Shown here: piece after piece, positions 48,477 through 58,153 of the stretch
Numbering within the stretch: the stretch's first letter is position 1
Layout of the letters: each line of letters begins with the position of its first letter
Assembly: GCA_025055175.1 (NCBI GenBank)
Contig: JANWYT010000002.1
Coordinates: 248,001-312,000 of the forward strand
Reading direction: 5' to 3'
Source: Anaerolineae bacterium
GTDB lineage: Bacteria > Chloroflexota > Anaerolineae > Aggregatilineales > Phototrophicaceae
DNA: 64,000 nt
Made by a program: the position numbers and the translations under genes
Notes under the pieces: model-generated
What the model was told of the DNA's origin: nothing
Seen by the model: only the letters and a program-made list of their open reading frames with translations
Databases searched by the model: none

Positions 48477-49129
48477 TTAGCCGAGAAAGGCCCCATCGCA
48501 TCGTCCTCGTGGGGTGGGGCAGACATGATCTCTAGCAAAGCGATTTCGCTGCGATAGAGCGTGATTAGATCGTGAATGAAGCCATGTGGGGTCTCGGACT
48601 CGAGCAGCGACTGCTTGCGATGCATATCCGTCTGGAGGATAAAAACGGCTAGTTGGGTCAGGTTCGTCGGGTCAGTAGGGATTTGAGAGGCGTCAAATTC
48701 GACCTGCTGGGCCTGCTCAAGAATACGCAGGTAGCGTTCAAGCAATGGTCTTAGGCTGCGCCCTTGCTTCTGCAAGGTCTCTGCTGTGATCTGAGGCATG
48801 GGAATGTCTTCGACTAAACCTACCAAGTAGGGCTGGTCGTGCTTGAGTTCATGAATGCGGAAGCGGTCACCGCCAATAGCCAGGATGTTCATCCTGCCGA
48901 AAGGAAGGCGCTGTAATTGGCTGATGTGAGCTGTCGTGCCGACGCTGAAAGGCTGCGCCAGCGGCCCCAGCGCTTCCTGGCCTTCAGCAATGAGGACGAC
49001 GCCGAACGGTCTTTGCTGGTCGTAGCATCGGTTAATCATCAGCTTATAGCGCTCCTCAAAGATGTGGAGCTTGAGGGGCATGCCAGGAAATAAGACCGTA
49101 TTTAGAGGAAAAAGTGCCAGCTCGTACAT
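48473..49129 (-). CDS. Lon N-terminal (substrate-binding) domain protein
   Basis: A 218-residue stand-alone relative of the Lon protease N domain. It opens with ELALFPLNTVLFPGMPLKLHIFEERYKLMI, whose segments LFPLNTVLFPGMPLKL and FEERYKLMINRC are diagnostic; FGVVLIAEGQEA and AHISQLQRLPFGRMNILAIG follow, and the rest is helical. No ATPase or protease domain is present. Such proteins may bind misfolded proteins or act as adaptors; the role is not established. Convergent to DUF1295 with a 4-base overlap, and isolated from nagA upstream by 96 bases with nothing notable. Confidence 0.88.
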   Translation of the reverse strand: MYELALFPLNTVLFPGMPLKLHIFEERYKLMINRCYDQQRPFGVVLIAEGQEALGPLAQPFSVGTTAHISQLQRLPFGRMNILAIGGDRFRIHELKHDQPYLVGLVEDIPMPQITAETLQKQGRSLRPLLERYLRILEQAQQVEFDASQIPTDPTNLTQLAVFILQTDMHRKQSLLESETPHGFIHDLITLYRSEIALLEIMSAPPHEDDAMGPFSAN

Positions 49130-49225
49130 GCTTCAGACCTCAAACAGCGCTTGAGCCAGTGAGGCTCTCCTGGCTTTATTTTACACGCAAGCTCTGGTAC
49201 AGGAGTCAGGGCTTTCACCGTCTGC

Positions 49226-50407
49226 TTACCTGATGTTGATCTGGGCGTGAGGGTGTTGATAGACTGTTCGACCTTCGACGATGGTCATCTCCACTTCTAA
49301 CTCTGGTGATAGAAGGACGAGATCAGCGTCTTTGCCGACTTCTAAGCTGCCTTTGCGGTGTCCTACGCCAATGGCGCGCGCCGCATTACGACTGGTGATA
49401 GGCCAGACCTGCCAGAGAGCAGTGCTGGTAGCTTCTACAAAGCGTCTGACGCCTTCATCGAACAAGAGCGTACTCCCGGCCAGCGTTCCGTCGGGCAGAT
49501 AAGCGGCGTCTTTGATAGCGACCTCACGGCCATCCTGCATGTAACGCGCATCTCGCGGCATACCAGCGCCACGTACAGCGTCGGTGATGAGGATGATGCC
49601 ATGCGCGCCTTTGCAGGCCCACAAAACTTGCATGGCGGCTGGATGGACGTGGATGCCGTCGGCGATCAGTTCACAGACTAGTTCAGACATAGTGAGCGCT
49701 GCCCCGACCGTCCCTGGTTCGCGATGGTGCAGGCCTGTCATGGCGTTGAAAGTGTGAGTCGTTTGTGACAGGCCTATCTCGACGGCTCGCTGCATGGTTC
49801 GGTAATCAGCAGAGGTATGGGCCGCGCTGACGGCAATCCCGCGCTGACGACAGGCCTGGATTAGCCAGGCATTCTCAGGAAATTCGGGCGCCAAGGCCAG
49901 CAGCTTGATGACTCCCATGTCCAGCCAGGGCTGTGCTTCCTCGTGAGTAGCGCGGCGGATCTGCCGACCATCCTGCGCGCCGCACTTGTCGGGATTGAGG
50001 TACGGGCCTTCTAGGTGTGCGCCGAGCAACGTTGCGCCACCTTCGATCGGGCCTTGTGAGTTACGGATGGCTTGAAGTGCAGCAGTAATCTGCGCTTGGG
50101 GGGCTGTCCAGGTGGTGGCGAGGAAGCTCGTCACGCCATGTTGAGCGTAAAGCTTCGCCATCGCTTCCAGAGCTTCTGGGGTGGCGTCCATAGCTTCATA
50201 GCCTGCTCCGCCATGCGCGTGCAAGTCGATGAAGCCGGGTGCGAGATATTGGCCTGTAGCGTCAATAATTTGTACCAGATCGGGGAACGACGGTGCATGC
50301 CCACTACCAAAAGCGCTGATCTTGCCATCTTGAATTGCTAACCAGCCATTTTCAATCACCTGTGTTGGGGTGATGAGGTGAGCGTTATCGATGAGTATAG
50401 CAGGCAT
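49226..50407 (-). CDS. nagA: N-acetylglucosamine-6-phosphate deacetylase
   Basis: Removes the acetyl group of GlcNAc-6-P during amino-sugar and cell-wall recycling. A 393-residue amidohydrolase: FIDLHAHGGAGYEAMD, the metal ligands in GAHLEGPYLNPDKCGAQD, AHTSADYRTM, THTFNAMTGLHHREPG and the catalytic Asp in ILITDAVRGAGM. ATG at 50407 is chosen because GAGGA lies 8 bases upstream and it gives MPAILIDNAHLITP; the longer frame to 50593 is not used. It is divergent from the ferredoxin gene. Confidence 0.93.
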   Translation of the reverse strand: MPAILIDNAHLITPTQVIENGWLAIQDGKISAFGSGHAPSFPDLVQIIDATGQYLAPGFIDLHAHGGAGYEAMDATPEALEAMAKLYAQHGVTSFLATTWTAPQAQITAALQAIRNSQGPIEGGATLLGAHLEGPYLNPDKCGAQDGRQIRRATHEEAQPWLDMGVIKLLALAPEFPENAWLIQACRQRGIAVSAAHTSADYRTMQRAVEIGLSQTTHTFNAMTGLHHREPGTVGAALTMSELVCELIADGIHVHPAAMQVLWACKGAHGIILITDAVRGAGMPRDARYMQDGREVAIKDAAYLPDGTLAGSTLLFDEGVRRFVEATSTALWQVWPITSRNAARAIGVGHRKGSLEVGKDADLVLLSPELEVEMTIVEGRTVYQHPHAQINIR

Positions 50408-50536
50408 GGTGGTCTTCCTCAGGCACGGTCGCCTGAAAGATGAGTTTTGTGCATACGCTGATTTTAGCCTAATCTGCGGCGTGGTAAACGGTGTGAGACT
50501 AAGAAAGAACGACAAAGCGCTGTCTTTGGAGAGATT

Positions 50537-50878
50537 ATGCCCCGCGTGACGATACTTGAAGGCCAGAATGCCCAAACCATTGAAGTGCAACAAGGCGCTA
50601 ACCTGCGCCGTGCGCTGCTAAACGCTGGCTATAGCCCCTATGCTGCTTTGACGCGCCGCTTAAATTGTGGAGGGCGCGGCTTGTGCGCAACTTGTGGCGT
50701 GTGGATCGTCAAGTCCGAGCCACAACCGCAACACTGGCACGACCGTTTGGCCTCTGCATTTGGCTATCCGCGTTTGTCATGCCAGATTAATGTCAATTCA
50801 GATATGACCATACGCCTCGTTGAGGACAAGATCATCTGGGGCAGCCGCGATAGTCAGCGCGCGCGTCGCTGGTCGTAG
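50537..50878 (+). CDS. Plant-type [2Fe-2S] ferredoxin-like protein
   Basis: A 113-residue protein whose cysteines fit the C-x4/5-C-x2-C-x(n)-C pattern: NCGGRGLCATCGVW with the fourth in RLSCQINVNSD. The N-terminal beta strands (RVTILEGQNAQTIEV) are typical of beta-grasp ferredoxins. The C-terminal tail (WGSRDSQRARRWS) is basic. It is a soluble electron carrier; no reductase or oxygenase partner is encoded nearby. GGAGAG precedes the ATG. 114 bases without a visible gene follow. Confidence 0.85.
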   Translation: MPRVTILEGQNAQTIEVQQGANLRRALLNAGYSPYAALTRRLNCGGRGLCATCGVWIVKSEPQPQHWHDRLASAFGYPRLSCQINVNSDMTIRLVEDKIIWGSRDSQRARRWS

Positions 50879-50992
50879 CTACATGTCGACAACATCTGCT
50901 CATCTGCTGCGCTCTGAGGCTAGGTAAGATGGAAGGGCTTTGGGGGATCAGAAGACATGTAGACTGCTGAGCGATCCACGAGGGACACTGCC

Positions 50993-52021
50993 TTGAAACT
51001 TGCTACGCACACCAACGATGCGGCTTTTGATCGTTTGCGTGACGAGTGGAATGCGCTCGTCTATCGCAGTCAAGCGAACAGCGTCTTCAGCCTGTGGGAA
51101 TGGCACTTTCACTGGTGGCAATCCTATCAGCCTGGCGAATTGCACATTGTGACTTTCCACGACACGGATCATCAGTTAGTGGGCCTCGCGCCTCTGTTCA
51201 TTGAGAAACATCCTGAGTACGGCCGTGTGCTGCGGATCATCGGCAGCGATGATGTTACCGATTATCTAGACATCATCATCGATCAGAAATGCATAGCAGC
51301 TGTCCAGGCTGCCTTCGTGGAATATCTGGTGAGTGCGCAAGACGCCTTCGACATGCTAGAGCTTTGCAACATCCGCCAGGACTCGCCAACCTACAATCAT
51401 CTGCCCAAGCTACTCGAACACTGTGGTTTCGATGTTGTAACGCGCCAGCAGGAAGTTTGTCCGATCATCCAACTCCCCGACAGCTTCGAAGCCTACCTTG
51501 ACGGGTTGGATAGCAAGCAGGCTCGCGAACTACGTCGTAAGCTGCGCATTGTCGATGCCCAGATGGGAGCTGTTCAGTGGTATATTGCAGGGCCAGAACA
51601 CAACATTCAAGTTGAAGCCGAGCGCTTCATCGACCTCATGCGCCAAAGCCACCCAGAGAAGGCAACCTTCTTAGAGAACGACCAACACAGCGCCTTCTTT
51701 CGCGCCATCATGCCTGCGATGTACAACCTGGGTTGCCTCCAGCTCAACTTTCTAACAGTGAACGAGGAAGCCGTGGCTGCTTACCTCAACTTCGACTATC
51801 AGGGGCATATCCTAGTCTACAACTCTGGCCTTGCGCCTCAGCGCTATGCCAACCTGAGTCCTGGAATTGTGCTGCTGTGCTATAACATCCAACATGCCAT
51901 CGCCCAGGGACGGAAAACCTTTGATTTCCTGCGTGGAGACGAAAACTACAAATACCGCATGGGTGCGAAAGATACCATCATCTACAACATCCGAGGCCGA
52001 ATCATGCGCGCTATGGAGTGA
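50993..52021 (+). CDS. FemAB/BioF2-like GNAT acyltransferase
   Basis: A 342-residue protein of the Acetyltransf_6 (cellulose-biosynthesis/FemAB-like) type. It has NSVFSLWEWHFHWWQSYQPG near the N terminus and the late motifs AAYLNFDYQGHILVYNSGLAP and FDFLRGDENYKYRMG, the family's double-GNAT signature. TTG at 50993 is the best start, with AGGGA upstream. Such enzymes link acyl or aminoacyl groups to sugars or lipids in envelope synthesis. It is 3 bases before a GT4 gene, so the two probably act on one cell-surface product. Confidence 0.82.
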   Translation: MKLATHTNDAAFDRLRDEWNALVYRSQANSVFSLWEWHFHWWQSYQPGELHIVTFHDTDHQLVGLAPLFIEKHPEYGRVLRIIGSDDVTDYLDIIIDQKCIAAVQAAFVEYLVSAQDAFDMLELCNIRQDSPTYNHLPKLLEHCGFDVVTRQQEVCPIIQLPDSFEAYLDGLDSKQARELRRKLRIVDAQMGAVQWYIAGPEHNIQVEAERFIDLMRQSHPEKATFLENDQHSAFFRAIMPAMYNLGCLQLNFLTVNEEAVAAYLNFDYQGHILVYNSGLAPQRYANLSPGIVLLCYNIQHAIAQGRKTFDFLRGDENYKYRMGAKDTIIYNIRGRIMRAME

Positions 52022-52024
52022 TCT

Positions 52025-53278
52025 ATGACCCTCCGACGACTCGCCATCATCAGCGTCCATGCCAGCCCCCTAGCTCCCTTCGGCGGCAAAAAGACAGGCG
52101 GCATGAACGTCTACGTCCGTGAATTGGCGCAGGAATTGGCACGACGCGGGATTGAGGTCGATATTTTCACGCGGCGCTCTTCGGAGGATGAGCCTGAGGT
52201 TGATGAGCGCCTCGGATCAGGGATACGCGTCGTCTATCTGACAGCAGGTGGCGTGCGACCACTCAGCCCTGATGAATTGTATCCGCACCTGTCCGAGTTC
52301 ACGGCCAAGTTGATAGCCTTCGCTACTATGCGCAGCCTGCGCTATGACATGGTGTACAGCCACTACTGGCTGAGCGGTTGGGTGGCCCAGAAGCTCAAGG
52401 AAGCTTGGAATGTGCCTTTCGTGCAGATGTTTCACACGTTGGGACAGATGAAGCGCCGACTGCAAACCAGTGACGCGCTACTGCCCGATCAGCGGATTAG
52501 CACCGAAACGCAAATTGTCGAGTGGGCTGATCGGATCATCGCCGCTACGCCGGCAGAACATGCGCAACTGCTCTGGTTGTATCGCGCTAAGCGGTGCAAA
52601 ATCGACATTGTGCCGCCAGGCGTGAACACGGCTCGGTTTACGCCACTTTCACAAGAAGAAGCTAAAGCGCGCCTGGGCTTTGAAGCGTGCCATGTGCTGC
52701 TCTTTGTCGGTCGGTTAGAGCCGTTGAAAGCTGTAGACAGCGTGCTGAAGGCCCTGGCCCACATTCGCGACGTTGCGCCACGTCTGTTGGACAGCTTGTG
52801 CTTCGTTGTAGTTGGGGGTGACCTGGAATCAGACGATGCAGAGATGCTGCGTCTGCGTCGCCTCACGGATGAACTAAACTTGCGAGAGGTGGTGAAGTTC
52901 ATGGGTGCGCGCGAACCCCATGAACTCCCGTTGTTCTACGCGGCCGCCAGTGCTGTCGTCATGCCTTCAGATTACGAGTCGTTTGGCATGGTCGCGCTCG
53001 AAGCGATGGCCAGTGGTCGTCCCGTCATTGCTTCGCGAGTAGGCGGGCTAGCCTTTGTCGTGCGCGACTCGGAGACTGGTTACACCGTGCCAGTGCGCGA
53101 CAGTCAAGCTCTGGCTGAGAAGATCATTGTGCTGCTCAACGACGCATCTCAGCGACAAGCTATGGGTCTGCGTGCTTCGCAGTTGGCGCTTGAATACGCT
53201 TGGTCGAACATCGCTGACCGTCTATTGGCAATCTTTAATGATGTTCAAGGCCAACGGGTCAGCCGCCGTAAGCATTAG
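52025..53278 (+). CDS. GT4-family glycosyltransferase
   Basis: A 417-residue retaining glycosyltransferase of the MshA/sucrose-synthase-like GT4 family. N-terminal GGKKTGGMNVYVRELAQELA binds donor phosphate; the C-terminal half has VPPGVNTARFTPL, LLFVGRLEPLKAVD and the E-x7-E motif YESFGMVALEAMASGRPVIA. Sugar and acceptor unknown. It starts 3 bases after the FemAB-like gene. Its last 20 bases overlap the convergent unknown gene at 53259. Confidence 0.92.
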   Translation: MTLRRLAIISVHASPLAPFGGKKTGGMNVYVRELAQELARRGIEVDIFTRRSSEDEPEVDERLGSGIRVVYLTAGGVRPLSPDELYPHLSEFTAKLIAFATMRSLRYDMVYSHYWLSGWVAQKLKEAWNVPFVQMFHTLGQMKRRLQTSDALLPDQRISTETQIVEWADRIIAATPAEHAQLLWLYRAKRCKIDIVPPGVNTARFTPLSQEEAKARLGFEACHVLLFVGRLEPLKAVDSVLKALAHIRDVAPRLLDSLCFVVVGGDLESDDAEMLRLRRLTDELNLREVVKFMGAREPHELPLFYAAASAVVMPSDYESFGMVALEAMASGRPVIASRVGGLAFVVRDSETGYTVPVRDSQALAEKIIVLLNDASQRQAMGLRASQLALEYAWSNIADRLLAIFNDVQGQRVSRRKH

Positions 53279-53579
53279 GAATATCAGCGACTGTGCGGTT
53301 GATGTACGGCTCTTGCTCAGTGATTTCTACAACGTCCTCTTCTCTGAGGGTGTTCTGGCCCTTGTGATAGAGGACGTTGTTGAAACCGTCAAAACGGTAG
53401 CGACGACTGATCCAGCCATGTGTGGGGTGCTGAAAGACGACGTTGAATTGGATAGCTTCGTCTTCTAGCAGGAGTTTTTCGTCAACAATCCACACCGGCG
53501 CGTACTGCTCCAGGTGAGGGATAGCCTTTTTGTCGCGTTTAGCCTTGAGTTCTGAAGCGACGACGATTTCTTCGACCAT
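53259..53579 (-). CDS. Unknown conserved-looking protein (106 aa)
   Basis: Not recognised. The 106 residues are mainly beta with an acidic/hydrophobic pattern: APVWIVDEKLLLEDEAIQFN, FQHPTHGWISRRYRFDGFNN, VLYHKGQNTLREEDVVEITE. There are no cysteines, membrane helices or signal peptide. A good ribosome site GAGGT stands 6 bases before the ATG, which argues it is a real gene. It overlaps the end of GT4 by 20 bases and is divergent from the CAP-domain gene. Confidence 0.6.
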   Translation of the reverse strand: MVEEIVVASELKAKRDKKAIPHLEQYAPVWIVDEKLLLEDEAIQFNVVFQHPTHGWISRRYRFDGFNNVLYHKGQNTLREEDVVEITEQEPYINRTVADIPNAYGG

Positions 53580-53680
53580 GTGCTACCTCGGAGAGAAGAT
53601 AGATGAAATATCCCGCATTGTAGCGATTCCGCGCCCACCCTACAAGCGCGCGACGCATTCGTGCTAAGATGAGCTAGCAT

Positions 53681-55234
53681 GTGATGAGGATAGTAATCGT
53701 GCGCGCGCGGAAGTTAGCAATCACAGTTTGGGCTTTTCTCTTCAGTCTGGCGTCAGTGACGAGTCAAGATGCTGTCAGCAGCGAGTTACTCCACCTCGTC
53801 AACGAAGCACGTCAGACCGCAGGCGCACCTCCCCTGTCCTCCAATTCTGCACTCAGGCAGACCGCGCAGCGCCATAGCGACGACATGGCCAGGATGCAGC
53901 GACTCTCTCACGTAGGCAGCGATGGATCACAGTTCTGGGAGCGTGCAGCCCAAGCAGGCTACGTCATGACCAGCGGCGCGGAAAACGTCCTGAGCCGCTA
54001 CGATACGTCGGCACGCGGCGCTTTTGAGCAATGGCGCAGCAGCCAGGCTCACAACGCCAACATGATGAATTCTGCCTATCAGGAGATAGGGATTGCCTGG
54101 GCCACAGCCAGCGACGGGCAGGTGTATTTCACAATGGTCTTGGGCAGCAGAGCTGATTTTGCGCCCCCCGCTGCAACCAGCAGCATGCCGCAGGTCGTTG
54201 TGCCTAGTGCTACACCATTCATCCTGCTGCCCACGTCTACACCTCTCATCGGGGTCAGTGCGTCTATCCCGATGTTGACACCAAGCGCCACCCTCATCCC
54301 TGATCCGCGCATTGCCACGCTGATCGCTCCTTTGCCCACCAACACCCTTAATCCGATCTTCTTGACACCTGTGCCGACTCGGATGCCAATCCAGGCTTCT
54401 CAGACTTCTGGTATTGTCCCCAACCAGGCTTTGCCGTCGCCAAGCCCAGTGGTGCGCACTGACATTCGGATGGTCTACAATCAACAGTGGTTTGCGCTTA
54501 TCAACAACACAAATAAGTCCCTGTGGCTAGCTGGCCTAAGCTTCAGCAGCAGCGGCGGTCGCTTCTCCGCTGAGCGCTGGTCGGTGAACATGGAAGAGGT
54601 GAGGCCCAACCGTTGCTTTATGCTTTGGGGCATAGACTCTCCGACGCGCTACGGCGCACCCAGCTGTCGGCTTCTGGCGTGGGCAGCCATCAACGATAAC
54701 AGCGATTTTTGGCGCGGGACAAACAGCTTCCGCGTAGAACGTTATGGCGAATTCTTGGGAGAATGCCAAGTGTCGGCAGGAACTTGTGAGCTGTCGCTCA
54801 GGCCGATGGCAAACTCGGAGGCGCACACAACTATCTCAAGCGGCGCTCGGCCTGCAAGCTCTACTACGAACGGATCGGGAACAATTCGCCTGATCCGTGA
54901 CGACCTGGGGGTGACGCTCATCAATTCTTCCGAGCGTGTACAAGATTTGAGTGACTTGGTGTTTGAGAGCGAGAGTGGCGTCTTTGTGGCAGAACAGTGG
55001 AACACTCCTAATTTGACTCGACCGCTGAACAGGTATCCGCATGGAGACTGTTTACAAGTATGGGCTGTCGGATCGCTGGGGTTGCCAAAGCCCCGCGAAT
55101 GCCGTTATCGCCATGCCTGGGTGGCCGTCGCTGAAGACGCTCAATTCTGGCGCAGCAGCGAGTATCGCGTGCGCTCAGGAAGCCAGGTGATCGCTACTTG
55201 TCGGATGGACGTTTGCGAATTTAATCTGCCATAA
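53681..55234 (+). CDS. Exported CAP-domain protein with duplicated C-terminal module
   Basis: A 517-residue secreted protein. Signal peptide (LAITVWAFLFSLASVTS), then a CAP/SCP domain (~35-155) with ALRQTAQRHSDDMARMQRLS, GAENV and the HNANMMNSAYQEIGIAW segment. A P/T/S linker follows (~165-265). The last ~250 residues hold two related ~110-residue copies, each with a Cys near W, P-x-x-C, W-x-x, FWR and a final C-x5-C (first ...CFMLWGIDS...GECQVSAGTCEL, second ...CLQVWAVGS...ATCRMDVCEF). GTG at 53681 or ATG at 53684 starts it; the ribosome site is weak. Function unknown; likely surface-bound. Confidence 0.8.
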   Translation: MMRIVIVRARKLAITVWAFLFSLASVTSQDAVSSELLHLVNEARQTAGAPPLSSNSALRQTAQRHSDDMARMQRLSHVGSDGSQFWERAAQAGYVMTSGAENVLSRYDTSARGAFEQWRSSQAHNANMMNSAYQEIGIAWATASDGQVYFTMVLGSRADFAPPAATSSMPQVVVPSATPFILLPTSTPLIGVSASIPMLTPSATLIPDPRIATLIAPLPTNTLNPIFLTPVPTRMPIQASQTSGIVPNQALPSPSPVVRTDIRMVYNQQWFALINNTNKSLWLAGLSFSSSGGRFSAERWSVNMEEVRPNRCFMLWGIDSPTRYGAPSCRLLAWAAINDNSDFWRGTNSFRVERYGEFLGECQVSAGTCELSLRPMANSEAHTTISSGARPASSTTNGSGTIRLIRDDLGVTLINSSERVQDLSDLVFESESGVFVAEQWNTPNLTRPLNRYPHGDCLQVWAVGSLGLPKPRECRYRHAWVAVAEDAQFWRSSEYRVRSGSQVIATCRMDVCEFNLP

Positions 55235-55331
55235 ATTTGCACAAACGAGTCCATCACATTTAACAAGTGCTTCATCTGACCTCCTGCGCTAGGATGACGG
55301 ACTGAATACGCACCGACGGAGCAATGATATC

Positions 55332-56597
55332 ATGTCGAAAAAAGGCAGCGTGAAGAAAGTCGTCCTAGCTTACAGCGGCGGCCTGGACACCTCGGTCATC
55401 GTCCCCTGGCTGCGCAACAACTACGGCTGCGAAGTCGTCTGCTTTACAGCCGACATTGGCCAGGAAGAAGAGCTGGACGGCTTGGAAGAGAAGGCGCTCA
55501 AGAGCGGAGCCAGTAAGCTATACATCAAAGATTTACGCGAGGAATTTTTGCTGGAATACGTCTATCCGACTATGCAAGCTGGGGCAGTTTACGAACGCGA
55601 ATATCTGCTAGGCACGTCTTTTGCGCGTCCGCTGATCGCTAAATACCTGGTGAAAATCGCCGAACAAGAAGGCGCAGACGCCGTAGCGCATGGCGCTACT
55701 GGCAAGGGCAACGATCAAGTACGTTTTGAGTTGACTGTCATGGCGCTCAATCCCAAACTTCATATTATCGCTCCCTGGCGTGAATGGGAGATTCGCAGTC
55801 GTGAAGACGCCCTGGCCTACGCCCAGGAGTTCAACGTGCCAGTGTCTCAGACGGAGAAGGACATTTACAGTCGCGATCGCAATCTGTTCCACCTCTCTCA
55901 TGAGGGCGGCCTGCTGGAAGACCCCTGGAATGAGCCGGAGGCGCGTATGTTTCAGATCACGCGCAGCCCAGAAGATGCGCCTGACGAACCGCGCTATATC
56001 ACGATCGACTTTGAAAAAGGCATACCCGTCGCTGTCGATGGTCAGCGCATGGGGGCGGTTGATCTGTTCGTGTTGCTCAACAAGATTGCTGGCGAACATG
56101 GCATTGGACGCGCCGACATCGTAGAAAACCGACTGGTAGGCATGAAGAGTCACGGGGTCTACGAGACCCCAGCTGGCACACTGATTCGGCGCGCGCACCA
56201 AATCCTGGAGAGCATTTGCCTGGACAAACACACCATGCACTTCAAGGACTTCATCGCAGTGAAGTACGCAGAACTAGTTTACAACGGTCTATGGTTTACG
56301 CGCCTGCGCGAGGCGCTGGATGCTTTTGTGGCTGTGACGCAGGAGAACGTCACTGGCACAGTGCGTCTCAAGCTTTACAAAGGCAACATCATCGTGGCCG
56401 GACGCAAGAGTCCGTACAGCCTATATCGCGAGGATTACGCTTCTTTTGGCGAAGAAAACGTCTACAATCAGCAAGATGCGCATGGCTTCATCCGCTTGTT
56501 TGGCTTGCCGATGAAAGTTGAAGCGCTGTTGGACATCGACGGCAGTGGTGAGAGTCGTTACCACCGTCCCGATTACAGCCGCTTCAAGCGCGACTGA
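55332..56597 (+). CDS. argG: Argininosuccinate synthase
   Basis: Joins citrulline and aspartate in arginine synthesis. A 421-residue enzyme with the P-loop [24 protein letters not shown], and [16 protein letters not shown], all intact. The extended C terminus (to [14 protein letters not shown]) is normal for type II ArgG. GGAG lies ~10 bases before ATG. argH follows after 95 bases with an intercistronic hairpin. Confidence 0.96.
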   Translation: MSKKGSVKKVVLAYSGGLDTSVIVPWLRNNYGCEVVCFTADIGQEEELDGLEEKALKSGASKLYIKDLREEFLLEYVYPTMQAGAVYEREYLLGTSFARPLIAKYLVKIAEQEGADAVAHGATGKGNDQVRFELTVMALNPKLHIIAPWREWEIRSREDALAYAQEFNVPVSQTEKDIYSRDRNLFHLSHEGGLLEDPWNEPEARMFQITRSPEDAPDEPRYITIDFEKGIPVAVDGQRMGAVDLFVLLNKIAGEHGIGRADIVENRLVGMKSHGVYETPAGTLIRRAHQILESICLDKHTMHFKDFIAVKYAELVYNGLWFTRLREALDAFVAVTQENVTGTVRLKLYKGNIIVAGRKSPYSLYREDYASFGEENVYNQQDAHGFIRLFGLPMKVEALLDIDGSGESRYHRPDYSRFKRD

Positions 56598-56630
56598 TCG
56601 ACGGCGACAGCTTGCGACGACTAGCGTTCT

Positions 56631-56654
56631 GAAGGCAGCCAAAGGGTTGCCTTC
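56631..56654 (+). other. Hairpin between argG and argH
   Basis: GAAGGCA (56631-56637) pairs with TGCCTTC (56648-56654) over a 10-base loop; TTCAGTTT follows. It is a moderate stem that could tune read-through to argH, or be a simple spacer. Confidence 0.35.
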
Positions 56655-56692
56655 TTCAGTTTGAGCAGAGGCACATTTTGAGGAGCGTACAC

Positions 56693-58060
56693 ATGAGGTT
56701 GTGGGGTGGAGCGTTCAACGAGCCGAGTGACCAAGATTTGCAGCGGCTGAACGACAGCATTGGCTTCGATAAGCGCATGGCCTACCAGGATATTCAGGGG
56801 AGCATAGCCTACGCACTGGCTATTGCTCAGGCAGGCGTCATCACTGCTCAAGATGCTGAGCGAATCGTGGAAGGGTTGAAGCAGGTGCTGATCGAATTCG
56901 AGTCGGGAAGCTTCGTCCTTCGGCCTGGCGACGAAGATATTCACACAGCGGTTGAGCGGCGTCTGATGGAGCTGATCGGGCCTCTAGGCGGTCGACTGCA
57001 CACTGGGCGCAGCAGGAACGATCAGGTTGCCACCGACTTCCGCCTGTGGACGATGCGGGCCATTGACGATCTACGCGCGCAAATACGGGCCATGCAGGTC
57101 GCGTTGATTGAGCAGGCTCAAGCTCACATCGACTGGCTCATGCCTGGATATACTCACTTGCAACCCGCGCAGCCCATCACAGTAGGCCATTGGCTGATGA
57201 GCTTCTTCTGGATGCTGAAGCGCGACGACGATCGGCTGGAGCAAGCGCGCCGAAGGACAGCTGTATCTCCGCTAGGTTCTGGGGCGCTGGCTGGCACGCC
57301 TTTCGCTATAGATCGAGAGGCGCTGGCTGAAGCGCTGGGCTTTGCTGAGTGCAGCCAGAACAGCCTGGATGCTGTCAGTGATCGAGATTTTGTGGCCGAG
57401 GTACTATTCGACTGTGCGCTGCTGGGGACTCATCTCAGCCGATTGGCTGAAGACCTGATTATCTACAGCAATCCTGCCTTCGGTTACGTCACTTTGCATG
57501 ATCGCTATAGCACGGGCAGCAGCCTCATGCCCCAGAAGCGCAACCCTGATCCGATGGAGCTGGCGCGTGGCAAGGCTGGACGACTCATTGGCAACTTGAC
57601 AGGCCTGCTAGCCACACTTAAAGGACTGCCCAGCGCCTACAACAAGGATTTGCAAGAAGACAAAGAAGCTTTGTTCGACAGCTGTGATAACTTGATGGCG
57701 CTCATGCCCGTGCTGACGGCGGTCATTCATTCGCTCAAGCTCAACCGCGACAAGATGGAAGCTGGTCTGAGCCAGGACATGCTGGCGACGGACATGGCCG
57801 ATTATCTGGTGCGCAAGGGCGTGCCTTTCCGAGAGGCTCATCACATAGTTGGGCGAGCTGTACGTTTAGCAGCCGAGCAAGGCGTGGGTCTGTTGAGCGT
57901 CCCTGTCCAAGCGCTGCAAGCACTTTGCCCCCTATTTGAAGACGATCTGAGCGAAAGCTTGAGCTTCGCAGCCAGCGTAGCCAAGCGCCAGGCGACGGGA
58001 GGCACAGCTCCTCAGGCGGTGCAGCGACAGATTGATCTCGCGCGACGGCTCTTGAGCTGA
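56693..58060 (+). CDS. argH: Argininosuccinate lyase
   Basis: Splits argininosuccinate to arginine and fumarate. A 455-residue fumarase/aspartase-family protein with the signature GSSLMPQKRNPDPMELARGK, TGRSRNDQVATDFRLW and PGYTHLQPAQP. ATG at 56693 is chosen, with GAGGAG 7 bases upstream; the frame extends to 56678 by TTG. It completes the arg pair with argG. Confidence 0.96.
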   Translation: MRLWGGAFNEPSDQDLQRLNDSIGFDKRMAYQDIQGSIAYALAIAQAGVITAQDAERIVEGLKQVLIEFESGSFVLRPGDEDIHTAVERRLMELIGPLGGRLHTGRSRNDQVATDFRLWTMRAIDDLRAQIRAMQVALIEQAQAHIDWLMPGYTHLQPAQPITVGHWLMSFFWMLKRDDDRLEQARRRTAVSPLGSGALAGTPFAIDREALAEALGFAECSQNSLDAVSDRDFVAEVLFDCALLGTHLSRLAEDLIIYSNPAFGYVTLHDRYSTGSSLMPQKRNPDPMELARGKAGRLIGNLTGLLATLKGLPSAYNKDLQEDKEALFDSCDNLMALMPVLTAVIHSLKLNRDKMEAGLSQDMLATDMADYLVRKGVPFREAHHIVGRAVRLAAEQGVGLLSVPVQALQALCPLFEDDLSESLSFAASVAKRQATGGTAPQAVQRQIDLARRLLS

Positions 58061-58153
58061 TCGTCGTTGGTTGATAGCGCTAGAAAGCTACAAGCCCTAT
58101 AATCAGAAGCGGAGCATTGTACTCACAAATGCCTGGTTTTTTGAGGCCTGAGC

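Noticed and set aside
58071-58103. TTGATA...TATAAT as the FHA promoter
   Set aside because: The spacing of 21 bases is too long for a standard promoter; only the -10 box is noted.
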